From: Holothuria scabra
Taxonomy: Eukaryota; Echinodermata; Holothuroidea; Aspidochirotida; Holothuriidae
NCBI GenBank assembly: GCA_037179385.1
Contig: CM074179.1
Coordinates: 74,637,719-74,701,718, forward strand
Direction: 5' to 3'
DNA length: 64,000 bases
Shown: in pieces, positions 52,893-64,000 of the stretch
Layout of the letters: every line of letters starts with the position of its first letter
Position numbering within the stretch: the first letter of the stretch is position 1
Position numbers and translations under genes: made by a program
Notes under the pieces: model-generated
The model's input: only the letters and a program-made list of their open reading frames with translations
Told to the model about the DNA's origin: nothing
Database searches by the model: none

Positions 52893-55800
52893 AATAGAAA
52901 GGCATCACACTGAAGACATTCATACGTCGAGCCAAGAAAGAAGGCACAAGATCATTTAACAAACTGAGCAAACCCAATAATCAAAGCAGTAGTGTTCGAT
53001 TCAATAGCAGGAAATCTTTAAAGGATGTATGTTGACTAGGGTTAACAACGCCTCTGCTACACACAGAACAGATTCAAACAACACTCTCTGTATAACAGTA
53101 TAGCCTAAAAGCAAACACTGGTAGCGTAGTCTTTCTCCTTATCCAACGAATTGCATTCCTTGAAGGTAAGCTGGTTGAAGTAGGCTCCTGATGTTACCAA
53201 GGCTTGTCCCTTTGTACATGGTTGTAACTGGGTTTTAGAAGCTGTTTCTCCTCGACACAAGCAAGGCTATCAAGATTTCCAAACTGAGGTGTCCCTTCTG
53301 CCATAGCAAATTCAGACCTGGCCAACTTCAATCTATCTTCAGTGTTTCAAGAGCTTGATACCCACATATGGTGGACTCGGGGAAGATGAGATTCATGTTA
53401 CCAAATGTTCAGTGCAAGATCCAGTTGTATCATGGGGAAAGAAACCACGCAGAAATTGCCAGGACCAAAGATCTGAAAAAAAAAACTTTGAAAACTTGTC
53501 CCCTTTAATTGGAGAAGGTAGATAAACTGTACAGATAGCTCTTAAGTATTGACCACTAAAAATGAACCCCGTTGTTATTTTACTAATTTGTTGTAAGTAT
53601 GAGAGTATTTGTTGCTTTTTTCAGTGTATACGGTCTAACCTGGGTAAAAACCACAGTGAAAAGTGAGGTTCATTTTTCTGTGAATGGCACTTGCAGGGCT
53701 CTTTAAGCCTGCCTTTGGAGTGCACAATAGTCATCATTTTTAAGCTTGCCTAATGCCTATAAAGGTAAATTCATGAATGTCCCTCATGATATGTAATGTA
53801 ACAATGGGCCTTAGCCTACACTACAGTAACTGTTCCACTAGTTTACTACAGTAAAATCCAATTTTAGCCTAACGCACAGCAGTGGGCCTAGGCTACAGTA
53901 CGTAGGCCAATGTGTAAGATCGTGTGACAGTGTTACGACTTCCCTTTAATTTACCGAACGAAATCAAACACGTATAGAAAATGTGGTTACGTAGCGTAAC
54001 CACAATGGATATGACATTGTGCTACAGTAGTCTTTGGTTGCCCATGTAGGGAAAGGATGGACTGCCTGGTTAATCCGACGAACAACTTCAGGGACGTAGA
54101 TCTGGTATGTGGTTTGGGGACAAAACTTTTCAAAAAGACTATGCAGAACCCTGTATCGTGTCCAGGACCGGAATGATCTATTAGCAATCAACCCTATGAA
54201 AGCGAGTGCACTCGTAGGCCTACATACACACACAACCAGACACACATACACACTCACAATGACATACACATACACTCAAAGTGGCGTTTTCAAGAAGTCC
54301 CCCCCCCCCCATTCCAAAATGTTATTACATTTTTTGGTTATTTTCTTTTTTTTTTTCTTTTTTTGTTATTTTAAATTTGCCTGAATTATTGGAGGGGCAA
54401 GGCCTATGTTTGCTTCCCCCAATATTTTCATTGGTGATGCAATTAGTGTAATTTGCACGGATATCCACTCGCTAACCTATAACCCGGTTCCAAATCTACT
54501 ACGCGAAGCTTAAATATTTTGCATGCGAAAAAGATTACCCAATTTACGCTATTCCCCACGGTAATGGAATAAAATATTTTACAATTAATTTGGTAAACAT
54601 TCTCGGGGCCTGAGAATGAAGAGAGCCCTAGAAATTATGTGTAAGTTTGTTTGTGTTTTGTGCTTAATATGTACCACATAAATAAATCAAAAAGTTTGAA
54701 AGTTGTTTGTACTTTATTTCCTGAAGTTGAAATTTTTATCAGCGTGCGGCCCGACCGCGCGTTATCGTCACGTAGTGAGTTACTCCTCACACATCAATGT
54801 ACGTCACTTGGTTTGAATCTTGCAGGCGAGCAAGCTATCCGACGGTGATTCAAAATCACTTCGTACTTCACGCAGAAACTAGCAGACACATCACCCCGCC
54901 CAGCTTGCAGAGACAGTGCCCGTAGCATTCGGCATGCTAGGTAAACTGAGCCTTGCATGTATACGATCTTAATACGGCGGTATGACACCTTTGTGTCACC
55001 ATGTCCGGATGTCAACATGAGGCTAGCTACGTCAGAACGTACATAACCCTGAAGTGAAAATTCCAACGTGCATTGTGCATTACTTATTAGACTCTGCGCA
55101 GAGTCTGCTCAAATCATCTTTACAAAATCAAATTTCACTCCCTCTTTAATAAGACCCGTAATCATTGCTATTCTCGTTTACTCCCTCTTTCTGCGTTCAT
55201 GGATACAGGGCGAACACAAATAGAGGGCGTAAGATTTTGAAGAGTTATAATGGCTATTCGGCTTGGATAAAACATTTTAAACATTGGTGGGAGAATGATA
55301 TCGCCAGGAGAGACTTTGCAAAGTCTATGCATTACTGTGAAAGAAGTTCACGAGCATGACGTCTTTTGTTTACAATCGGTAATTTTGGACGTGCAAGAGA
55401 ATACCATAATACAGAGCTCTGATTGGTTGATGTTTTTAAACCGGTGTTTTAAAAGGAGAAGCTTCGAGCTCTTAGGATGCTTGCTTTTAGAGTAGGAAAG
55501 CGTCCCAAAATTTAATATCAAATTGATAGAGGCCTTGGAAAGTACATATTTTCTTATTTGACTGTTTTCTGTTACGTTTCTTTGGGATCATGGCCACTAC
55601 GCGTCCGGTCGTTCCACTAAAACTAAAATGCACCTAAAATAGGGGTGAAGGTTGTTGGCTGTGTGTGGTGTTTAAGGCACAACAGATGTTCCAACAATAG
55701 CCCTTTCTCGTTTCTTTTACTTGTCATTTTGATTTAAAACAAAAGGAGATGATAAAACCTTATGGCAAATCAAATGTTTTGAGCTTGGGAATGTGATCAT

Positions 55801-57987
55801 CACCTCTTCAAAACAGCTGTAAATATTATTTTGCACGTCTTATATGGAGCATGCCTAACAAAATGTTCTAATCTTTTAAGTCAGTGTAACACCAGGTACT
55901 CAACGGGTATGGCGATTTGGTACCCGGGTCCTATTTTTTAGTAGGGCCTACCCGTGCAAAGTCACTTGTTGCCATTCCCCTACCTGCCACCGAGGATTGA
56001 CAAACCTGTCCGAAAAAAGTACAGCAAGTGTGTAGTACTAAATTTGTCTCTGATTTAGAATAATTGCCCGGAATGAAAGTGAACCTGCGAATGTACGTGC
56101 AGTTAATGTGCACTAGCTACGTTTACGTTTGACCTCAGCTGGCCCATATGCCAATCAAAAACCTATAATGGTTCATACGTATGGTAAAATAGGAGATTTG
56201 CATCGAAAATTCGGACTTGAGGTTTAATTGATTGAACTTTGCCTTCGATCGATCTGTACGACATTATGTGAAATTCTTTTTGTTTATGCGTTCAATCGGT
56301 CACATTGCTTGTACACGATCGCAATGGACCGTACATAATGACTTTACACTGCTGAACGCTGCGCCAAACCCGTCACTTACACTACTGTGCACATTTTGTA
56401 CATTCCTTAACTGAAAACAGTTCAAACGGAGACAACGTAGCATGCCGCTCAACAGAAATTCCTGGGAATTGCGACAAGAAAATTATACGAATGTTTTCAA
56501 ATTTATACAATTGTCTTTAAAATCACTTCATAAGTCAAATGTAAAATTCATTTGGTGACCAAACAGTTCTACTAAATAAAGTGATGTTGCAAACACAGAC
56601 CAAAGTAGGACAGCATCCCGTGTTCATGACTGCGTCATATGTAAAGTAACAGGCATATAGCCTACTTAATATTACTATTAGCCTACTTAATATTACTATT
56701 AGCCTACTTAATATTAAAATGTCGAGAATTTGAGGAAAAATGTACCGCATTTCGTAATTAGCGACATTTTTCACACAATCTTGTCACATACCGGTCTCCT
56801 TTGCTGTACAAATCTTTTCCCAAAAGATCGGTTTGTTTCTCATTGGGAGTCGTCCGATTAACTGAACGAAAGAAATGGGGTCACGTGATTATCAGAAAAT
56901 GTGACCAACCACAATAATGGACATGCTGTGTCATGTACATTAACTAGCCTAGGCTAATTCGACTAAAGCCTCAAAATTCAAGTACATTTTTGGAAAAGAA
57001 AAAAACGGCTCTTAAATCGTAATCAATTCATCGACTCGAATGAACTTACCGGTGCTGCAAAGTTAATCCAACGAATCTTCGCTCTCTACAGTTTTTGCAC
57101 ACTACACAGCACGCACCTGTAAACAATCAGACACGGCAAGTTTTGGGTCCTAGTAATGTGGCCGACAGTGCACTTCGATCCGGTGGCTTCACTTAATTTC
57201 AAAACAATACTTACACAATCCAGTAATATAGATCAGTGCATTGGACATTCTTTTATCATTTCTCTTCAAGTTTGCGTCCAGCCAGGGAGCTGGGAGACAA
57301 CTGGTCCAACCTTGTACTATAACTAACAAGAAATAGAGGAGGATCGAAGAGGAGGAAGAAATCGAGAGGATTGGCCGAAACGAAACAACACCCTTCCTTC
57401 CCACAATGAGCAACTCCTAAGCTTAAATTAAAACTGGCATACTGTACTAACTGCAAGGCTATGTCATAGTTTACAGAGGACGGATAGTCTGGCAAGCTGT
57501 TGCTAGTCTCGAAGTGATGTGATTGTTCTCGAAAAACGAAGGTCACGTGGCATTCAGACTGCACGGACTTCGTTCGGTGTATACGCGTCTACGCAGTCCG
57601 ATAGCCTACACTTTCAATGAAAGGAACTGACAAAAAGCTGTTTTTGCAACATTTAATGACAGAAATTTAGTTTGTCTTTCTCTTAAAGCATATAATATCC
57701 ATGCTAAGCGATGATTTTGCAATAAACTAATGTGAAAATAGAAGACATCTCCTGAGATGTACCTTGAGTCGGTCACTAGATACAAAATGCATGGCACGTA
57801 CACATTTAGAGTACAACGCTTATTGATTGACCGACTCATTGTATCACAATGCTATACGCTCGCAAAACCTGGGTAGGTGTACCTGGCGAACGGTGACCAA
57901 TTAGCTTCAAGTTCAACGGCGTCGATGCTGCAAGTTAGCCTAGAACTACAACCACAGTGAAAAATACATATTCTACCGTGACCCTCT
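52893..57987. other. Long stretch without recognised genes
   Basis: It contains a (CA)-rich patch at 54228-54275, C and T runs at 54300-54360, and the 21-bp tandem at 56659. Open frames at 53964-54275, 54109-54384, 54794-55066 and 57256-57564 overlap one another on opposite strands and show no motif. Confidence 0.45.
56659..56716. repeat. 21-bp tandem repeat, 2.75 copies
   Basis: Units start at 56659, 56680 and 56701, each AGCCTACTTAATATTACTAT plus T. The first two are identical. Confidence 0.97.
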
Positions 57988-58793
57988 ACACTCTAAAAAC
58001 ATTGTGGCAAATATTTGCCCAACTTTTTATCAACACTGGGTTTATATGTGTCCTCCCAACAATTGGACAAACTGTTGGGCAAATGGTGTTGGACAATGCA
58101 ACTACCCAGTAGTTGGGTACTACTGAATGACCAACTTTTAACCAACACTGGGTATATACGTGTCCTCCCAACAATTGGGCAAACCGTTGGGCAATGCAAC
58201 TATCCAGTATGTTGGGTGCTTGTTTGGATTTCAATATAACCTGGTATATAATTACAATGTACCCTAAAACATACACCCTTTATCCTCCAAGAATGGTTGG
58301 GGACATCAGCGACGATGCACTTGGTAGGTAAACAATGAAGGGTGAAGTTTAAAGTATGAAACTCAATCGTGAACTTTGTATTTCTTCTCCCATTGATTAT
58401 GTAGCAATGAAAACTTCTTTTTTCTATGCGACCATTGCTCTGTAAGTACTTTCGTCCAGATTTTTACTACTATTCTACCGTTAGCTTTTTATTTACCAAA
58501 TACAACCTTATTCAACCATGAGATCTTATAATGAATCACTTATATTACAGTAATTATCTGTAAAACTTAACTGATCTTTAACTAATCATCTGATTAATCA
58601 ATTACATTTTACCCAACTGTTGAGTACTTTAAAACTTGCCCAACACCTTTTACCAACACCTGGATTTTACCCAACCTTAATTTTCCCAACAATATGGGTA
58701 CAGTTGTTTACCCATTTGTTGGGCAATAATTTGCCCATGTTGGGCATTTTGTACTTTGCCCAACACTTTTTACCCAACAGTTTTTAGAGTGTA
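57988..58793. mobile_element. Word-array element, TTGGGCAA/CCCAAC family
   Basis: The ends TACACTCTAAAAAC and GTTTTTAGAGTGTA are exact 14-bp inverted repeats. The body repeats TTGGGCAA, CCCAAC, CCAACACTGGG and TGTCCTCCCAACAATTGG words in both orientations, concentrated near each end, with a 350-base unique middle. TA at each end would fit a TA duplication. Length 806 bp, no coding frame. Confidence 0.82.
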
Positions 58794-59659
58794 CAACAAA
58801 CCGTCTTCGAATATTTAAGTCCATTATAGACATGTTTCTATACAAAATAACTGACAGACGACTGGCGAACATTCACATTTGTGTCGTTCAACAGCACAAT
58901 CCTGGGATTCACAGGTTGCCCTTCTGTGATTGGCGCGGGAAATTACTTTCACTTTGGCCACAAAGGCCTAATAAAAGCCTACAGCCATGCTGCCTGCCCT
59001 CAGTTCTGAGCTAGCATTTCAGAGAGCAGGGCTCTCAAGAATTTTTCAAAGGGTTAAACCCACAGTACTATTAAAAAGAGATAAAATTAGTCAGCTCATA
59101 ACTCGTGTACACGTTTCTTCGGTAATCCTGCTGAAAGCATTATACGCCACCCCCCCCCCCCTCCCTCCACCCCCAAAAAAGTTAAATTCGAGAAACAGAA
59201 TACAGGATACCTTTAAAGGCGGAGTTGAAACCGCCAAATTTTGTCTGAAGCGGCAACCGAGCACTTCATCAATAACCTCTCCGATAGATCTCCATCGGAT
59301 AAATATAATATAAAATAGCTCTAGGTAGAGGTGACAGGTTATAGCTATATCCCACCGTTCAATCAGAACATCACTCCTCATAGTCCTCAAAGGACCGTTT
59401 AAAACAATGAGGAGACAATGAACTCTGAACAAAAACCAAAGAGCTAAAACAAAATCTGCAGTAAAATTCGGATCTGTGTCAAATTTTCCGACACCACCGG
59501 TCATGATAGCCTTTGAGAGGGCAACTAAACTAAACCAGAATGCAAAAATGCATTGAGGTTTCGATGATACATAATTTACATAAATGTTCTGTTTCAAAGA
59601 GTGCCATCATGCACCGTTATCTTCTCAATCAAATGTTATACTAGCATGTTCAAAAAATA

Positions 59660-61090
59660 ATTTTGTCATTCCAGATGACCTTTTGACCTCCATAAAAGCA
59701 ATACAAAGCTAGAATGACAAACAACAGACAGACAAATGGACAAACAGCTATCTTGAGAGATCATATTTAAAAAGGTTTCCAGTCTTTGACCCCTGGAGAC
59801 CCCAGATGACCTTTCATCTCTGCCAAAAACTATGGGGACCATCTTCTGACCACAATGCATCCACATACAGTACCCAAATATGAAATCTATCCAAGTTTCC
59901 TATCTTGAGATATTGCATAAGCAGGATCTTCAGACTTGGACCAGAAGTGACCACAGATGACCTTTGACCTCCACCAAAAACAATAGGGACCACCTCCTGA
60001 CCATAACATATCCACATACTAAATATGAAATCTATTCAAGCTTTCTACCTTGAGATATCGTGTTAACGAGATTTTCAGACGTTGACTCCTGGTGACCCCA
60101 GATGACCTTTGACCTACCGCAAAAACTATAGGAACCATCTACTGACTATAACGCATCCACATACCAGATATAAAATCCATCCAAGCTTTCTGTCTTGAGA
60201 CATTGTGTTAACGAGATTTTGAGACTTTGACCCCCAGCGATCCCAGATGACCTTTGACCTACGCCAAAAACAATAGGGACCATCTACTTACTACAGCGTA
60301 TCCACATATCAAATATATAATCTATCCAAGTTTCCTACCTTGAGATATCAAATTAACAAGGTTTTCGAACTTTGACCCCTGATAACTCCAAGTGACCTTT
60401 GACCTCCACCAAAAACAGAAGGGACCACCTCCTGACCATAACACATCCACATACTAAATATGAAATCTATTCAAGCTTTCTACCTTGAGATATCGTGTGA
60501 ACGAGATTTTCAGACGTTGACCCCTGGTGACCCCAGATGACCTTTGACCTACTCCAAAAACAATAGGAACCATCTACTGACTATAACGCATCCACATACT
60601 AAATATGAAATCTATCAAAGCTTCCTATCTTGAGATATCATGTTAACGAGTGTTTCAGACTTTTACCACAGGTGACCCCAGATGACCTTTGACCTCCACC
60701 AGAAACGATAGGGACCATCTCCTGACCATAATGCATCCGCATACTAAATATGAAATCTATCCAAGTTTCCTATCTTGAGATATTGTGTTAACGAAAGTTT
60801 CAGACGTTGACCCCTGGTAACCCCAGATGACCTTTGACCTCCGCTAAAACAATAGGGGCCATCTACTGACTATAACGCATCCACATACCAAATATGAAAT
60901 CTATCCAAGCTTCCTATCTTGAGATATTGTGTTAACAAGGTTTTCAGACTTTGACCCTTGGTGACCCCAGGTGACCATTGACCTCCGCCAAAAACAATAG
61001 GGTTCTTCCTCTCAATATGGTGCATCTATGTACCAAGTTTGAAAACTGTCACACATTCCTATCTTGAGATATCATGTTAACAAGCAAAGT
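59660..61090. repeat. 145-bp satellite, ten units, each with a DR1-like motif
   Basis: The motif TGACCTTTGACCT (or a variant) starts at 59676, 59807, 59958, 60103, 60248, 60393, 60538, 60683, 60828 and 60972. Seven consecutive spacings (59958-60828 interval included) are exactly 145 bases apart six times, and the last is 144. Units also share CAAAAACAATAGGGACCATC, ATAACGCATCCACATAC, AATATGAAATCTATCCAAGC and TATCTTGAGATAT. The edge units are the most diverged. The complement of the motif is AGGTCAAAGGTCA, the consensus nuclear-receptor DR1. Confidence 0.95.
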
Positions 61091-61094
61091 GTCA

Positions 61095-61095
<1 letters not shown>

Positions 61096-61131
<36 letters not shown>

Positions 61132-61170
61132 ATACACACACGCACACACACACATACATACATACACACG
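61096..61170. repeat. (CA)n microsatellite, slightly interrupted
   Basis: A CA run directly follows the last satellite unit, with a few CATA and CGCA interruptions. Its position at the array end suggests that the two arrived or evolved together. Confidence 0.95.
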
Positions 61171-61611
61171 CACGTCATCATGATTGCATTGGTTTCTTTT
61201 ATCATCGAAACCAATAATACCTACTTAATTATAGGCTTAAGAGGGACGGTAAACTGGAATCAACTCACGAGGAGAATGAAGATTGCTCCCTCGATTCTCT
61301 CATACGCTCTAAAAGAGCAAATAGTCTATCTAATGAAGACCAGGACAAACTAAAAGTCCAAACTACTGGTGAAGCCCAACATCTAAAAACACAAACCGGA
61401 AACATGTCTAGTTAAAGGTTTTAGAAACCCAACTAGAGCAGTACTTCAAAGTACCTGCGGTCTTCAATCCCACCCCACAGCACAAACATGCTAGCTGCCT
61501 TATTACAAGACAGAATATCCGTTAGAGCGTATTAAAATTCACAACTGAAACAAGGGACCACTGCCACCGCCGGCTTCACTCAAAACAAGGCTAGCTTAAC
61601 TTAAACCTTTT

Positions 61612-62724
61612 TTGGAATACATTCAACGTTTTCATTACCTGGGATGGTTTTTATAAACCTTCGAGTCCCTTGCTCTTTGCCCTAAATACATAAACACTTT
61701 TTCCCCTGTATTTCTCATGATTTTCTTGGTTGATCTATAAACGGTAGAATCAACGGAACAATAACATTATTGTCTGAAGGGCTCTTTTTTCTAGTAGCAT
61801 TGAGACACGTCCATTTATTTTGAGGATACTCAATACTTTACATGCTGCAACAAAACGATCTTCAATGCCCTCTCTTACTTTGTTGGAATTCATGGTACAG
61901 AGAAATCGATTTGCGTTTTCTCCCTGTTTTCCAACAAATGCAGTTCTAGTTTTCTATTGTCTAAGTGGGTGTCACGGTCGAGCCAACTTACAAAGATATT
62001 ATAATACCTTTGCCAACTTATTAGAGGAGCGCCCCACTGGGAGACAAGGAATGGTTTACACGCAAAGAAGACCTGGGGACGGAGGAACTGTTCCTGAAGG
62101 GTTTGTTGGACAGTTGGAGAGGTGCACCAAAGATAGCGTAGACTTGGCCAAGTCTCTCGTAAGTGTTCCCCGGGGAGCTGACAACACTACCTCTACAACC
62201 AGTACTCATACTGCAGCACAGTACAGCATGCTGTATTTTCCTATTTTTCTAATACGCCCTCCACCGGTCTATCGCTTCTCGTTGAGAAACGATACAATTA
62301 ACAGACCAATAGGGGGCGTATTAAACAAAAGGAAAATACGATATTCTGTACTATGCTGCATACGGAAGCCGAGAGCGGCGCAGTAGGGAGAAAACGCAAA
62401 TCGATTTCCCTGTACCATGAATTCCAACAAAATTGAAATGGACGTACTTCAAGATCGTTTTGTTATAACATATAAAGTATACAGTATCCTCAAAATAAAT
62501 GGACGAGTCTCAAATCTGCAAGAAAACAGATTCTTTCAGACAAGAGTAATGTTATTGCTTCCGTTTATTCTACCGCTTATTGAACAAACAAGAAAATCAT
62601 AAGAAATGCAGGAAGACAAGTCTTTATGTATTTAGTGCAAAGAGCACTGGACTCGAAGGTTTATTTAAGAAAAAAAAAAAAAAAAAAACTACCCCAGGTA
62701 ACGAAAAGGAGCAATGTATTCGCA
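61612..62724. mobile_element. Foldback element with ~320-bp arms
   Basis: The left arm at 61612-61925 is inverted at 62385-62724. Matching blocks run from TACCTGGG, ATAAACCTTCGAGTCC and AATACATAAA through CATTTATTTTGAGGATACT to GTTGGAATTCATGGTACAG and ATCGATTTGCGTTTTCTCCC, the last being near-perfect. The loop of ~460 bases contains a second hairpin. An open frame at 61820-62386 merely crosses this structure. No target duplication was located at the outer ends. Confidence 0.88.
62208..62365. mobile_element. Second hairpin nested in the loop of the 61612 element
   Basis: The left half 62208-62270 is inverted at 62302-62365: TGCAGCA, AGTACAG, TATTTTCC, TAATACGCCC and GGTCT pair in order, with a 31-base loop. 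The arms are more diverged from each other than the innermost arms of the host element, so it could be an older insertion or part of the original design. Confidence 0.82.
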
Positions 62725-63574
62725 ATCATTTTTCGAGAGCCATCATGCTAATGACAGTCTATTCCTTGCCAAAGGAGGTAAAGCTTTATCAATTAAGAAC
62801 AGCCCTAGTGAGACTATCTCCTTACCCTATGGGCTGGGGGTTGTAGAATATGACCACGGTATTTCCCGCCTGTCGTAAGAGGCGGCTAGAGGTAAACCAA
62901 ATCGAACTTGAACCATACTGAAGGATAAATTGAAACTTTTGAACTTTTTATCGAGTTGACTGACACGATATAACACATTCGTGTTGGTGTGTCGTGAAAG
63001 GAATATCCTGGCGTCAATTTCATAAGGTCTCAAATAAATGAGAACAAATTATCGCACTCCCTTCAAACCCCACATCATAGCTTATTCATAACTCAAGATA
63101 ATTCTGTTTGAAGATATGTTATCTTTGTCAAAACTTACTCCTAGTTTCTGCAAGGTTGCAAAATGTTATGTAATACCGGGAGATTTCCTCTAAAATCTTT
63201 TGTAGGTCTTTAAAATGGGAGTTACTTATTTGACCTCGAACATTGAAAAGTGTTCCTTTGAGGTTGACCTGAACGTTTTGTGAGCACAAAGGTCAGGGTT
63301 GCAGTTCTAAAAGCTGAAAAGTGTTTGCATATTTCATTTGCATGTATGAACATTACATAAAAATACAAAAGATGCTCAATTAATCTGCCGGCAAGACATC
63401 ACAGATCCCCCAGAATGCAATTTGTTACTGTGGTATGGACATTTCTATAAAAAGTCATAACATCTAAACGCAAACATACTATTGAGACGGAATTTTCACC
63501 AATAAAGCGAATAAAAGCCTTTTGATTTTATGAAGCTTTTGAAAATTGCAACCGGAATAATCTTATTTAACTAT
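62725..63574. other. Non-coding stretch, nothing recognised
   Basis: No repeats, motifs or credible frames were identified here. Confidence 0.5.
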
Positions 63575-63578
63575 TTAA

Positions 63579-63829
63579 CCCTTTACCGTTGTGCTCCGAT
63601 CGGGGCATATTTGCGCGCCTCGGGATTGGGCGGAAAAGCGGACGTAGCCCGCCCCGCATCGGCTTCCGTAGGCCATTGACCCAGTGACCTTAAACTATTG
63701 TCTCTCTCGCTCTTGTGGCCGAATTTTCGGGTAGCTACTCGCAGTTTCGAGCTCCGCGTGAAGCAGTAAAGATGTGTGACAGCCGAGCTCCCCGCATGGG
63801 TCCAAAAGGACCCAAACAACGGTAAAGGG
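63579..63829 (+). mobile_element. piggyBac-type MITE, copy 2
   Basis: Flanked by exact TTAA at 63575-63578 and 63830-63833. Its ends are CCCTTTACCGTTGT and ACAACGGTAAAGGG, exact 14-bp inverted repeats. It is 251 bp long and is the inverse of 14619-14868, with shared blocks such as GAGCTCCGCGTGAA and GACCCA(A)ACAACGG. It is better preserved at its ends than copy 1. Non-coding. Confidence 0.93.
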
Positions 63830-64000
63830 TTAACTAACTAAGTATAACCAAGGCCTTACAGTTTTTTGTACGTAGACCAAATTCACCATTTTCGAGATTT
63901 ATTTGGAGATTTTGGGGGCATGAGCTCTCCTGAGTGGTTGAAAAAGGCAAGACGGAATGAAAAAGAAAAAAAGAAAAGGAGAAAATTAAAAAATATCACA

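Noticed and set aside
59091..59597. 168-codon minus-strand frame with hydrophobic stretches
   Set aside because: No start context, family motif or exon signals; its C-terminal part translates a C-run-rich stretch. I would reconsider it if transcript data supported it.
61820..62386. 188-codon open frame, the longest in the window
   Set aside because: It runs through both the left arm, loop and inner hairpin of the foldback element at 61612-62724; its sequence is explained by inverted repeats and shows no protein motif.

Overview
The window looks like animal nuclear DNA, AT-rich and dense with transposons. It has one clearly spliced protein gene, GT..AG introns, CR1-like LINE fragments, many short inverted-repeat transposons and long microsatellites; there is no bacterial or viral gene organisation. 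A marine invertebrate deuterostome, perhaps an echinoderm, is my best guess. That guess rests on the repeat style and on the ZCCHC17-type gene, and it is an inference.

Layout. 1-5.7 kb: microsatellite, a degenerate repeat family, and a nested block of foldback and Harbinger-type MITEs. 5.74-22.75 kb: a complete seven-exon gene (337 codons) for a ZCCHC17/pNO40-like nucleolar RNA-binding protein, with an S1 domain, a CCHC zinc knuckle and a long basic/serine-rich tail. Its introns hold LINE pieces, hAT-, Harbinger- and piggyBac-type MITEs and minisatellites. 24-28 kb: a minus-strand LINE with reverse-transcriptase motifs, GC-rich transposon debris with ~210-bp tandem units, and a 210-bp hairpin MITE. 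30.8-31.15 kb: one exon with a signal peptide and an immunoglobulin-like domain, probably the first exon of a receptor or secreted protein; I could not find its remaining exons. 32.9-36 kb: two 'word-array' inverted-repeat elements and very long AT microsatellites. 43.7-46.3 kb: a 2.6-kb Foldback-like transposon with minisatellite-filled inverted arms and 6-bp flanking direct repeats. 47.3-52.9 kb: matching element termini around a stretch with a few exon-like segments. 58.0-58.8 kb: another word-array element. 59.66-61.17 kb: a 145-bp-period satellite carrying a DR1 nuclear-receptor-type motif in nearly every unit, followed by (CA)n. 61.6-62.7 kb: a foldback element with a second hairpin inside its loop. 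63.58-63.83 kb: a piggyBac-type MITE.

Only two protein genes can be supported: the ZCCHC17-like gene (strong) and the Ig-domain exon (moderate). Most other open frames are transposon fragments, microsatellite translations or chance. The two genes show no sign of acting together. The main novelty is in the mobile elements: a Foldback-like element whose arms mirror each other unit for unit, and a group of elements sharing CACT(G/C)T..AAAA-type ends whose bodies are arrays of a different short word in each family.
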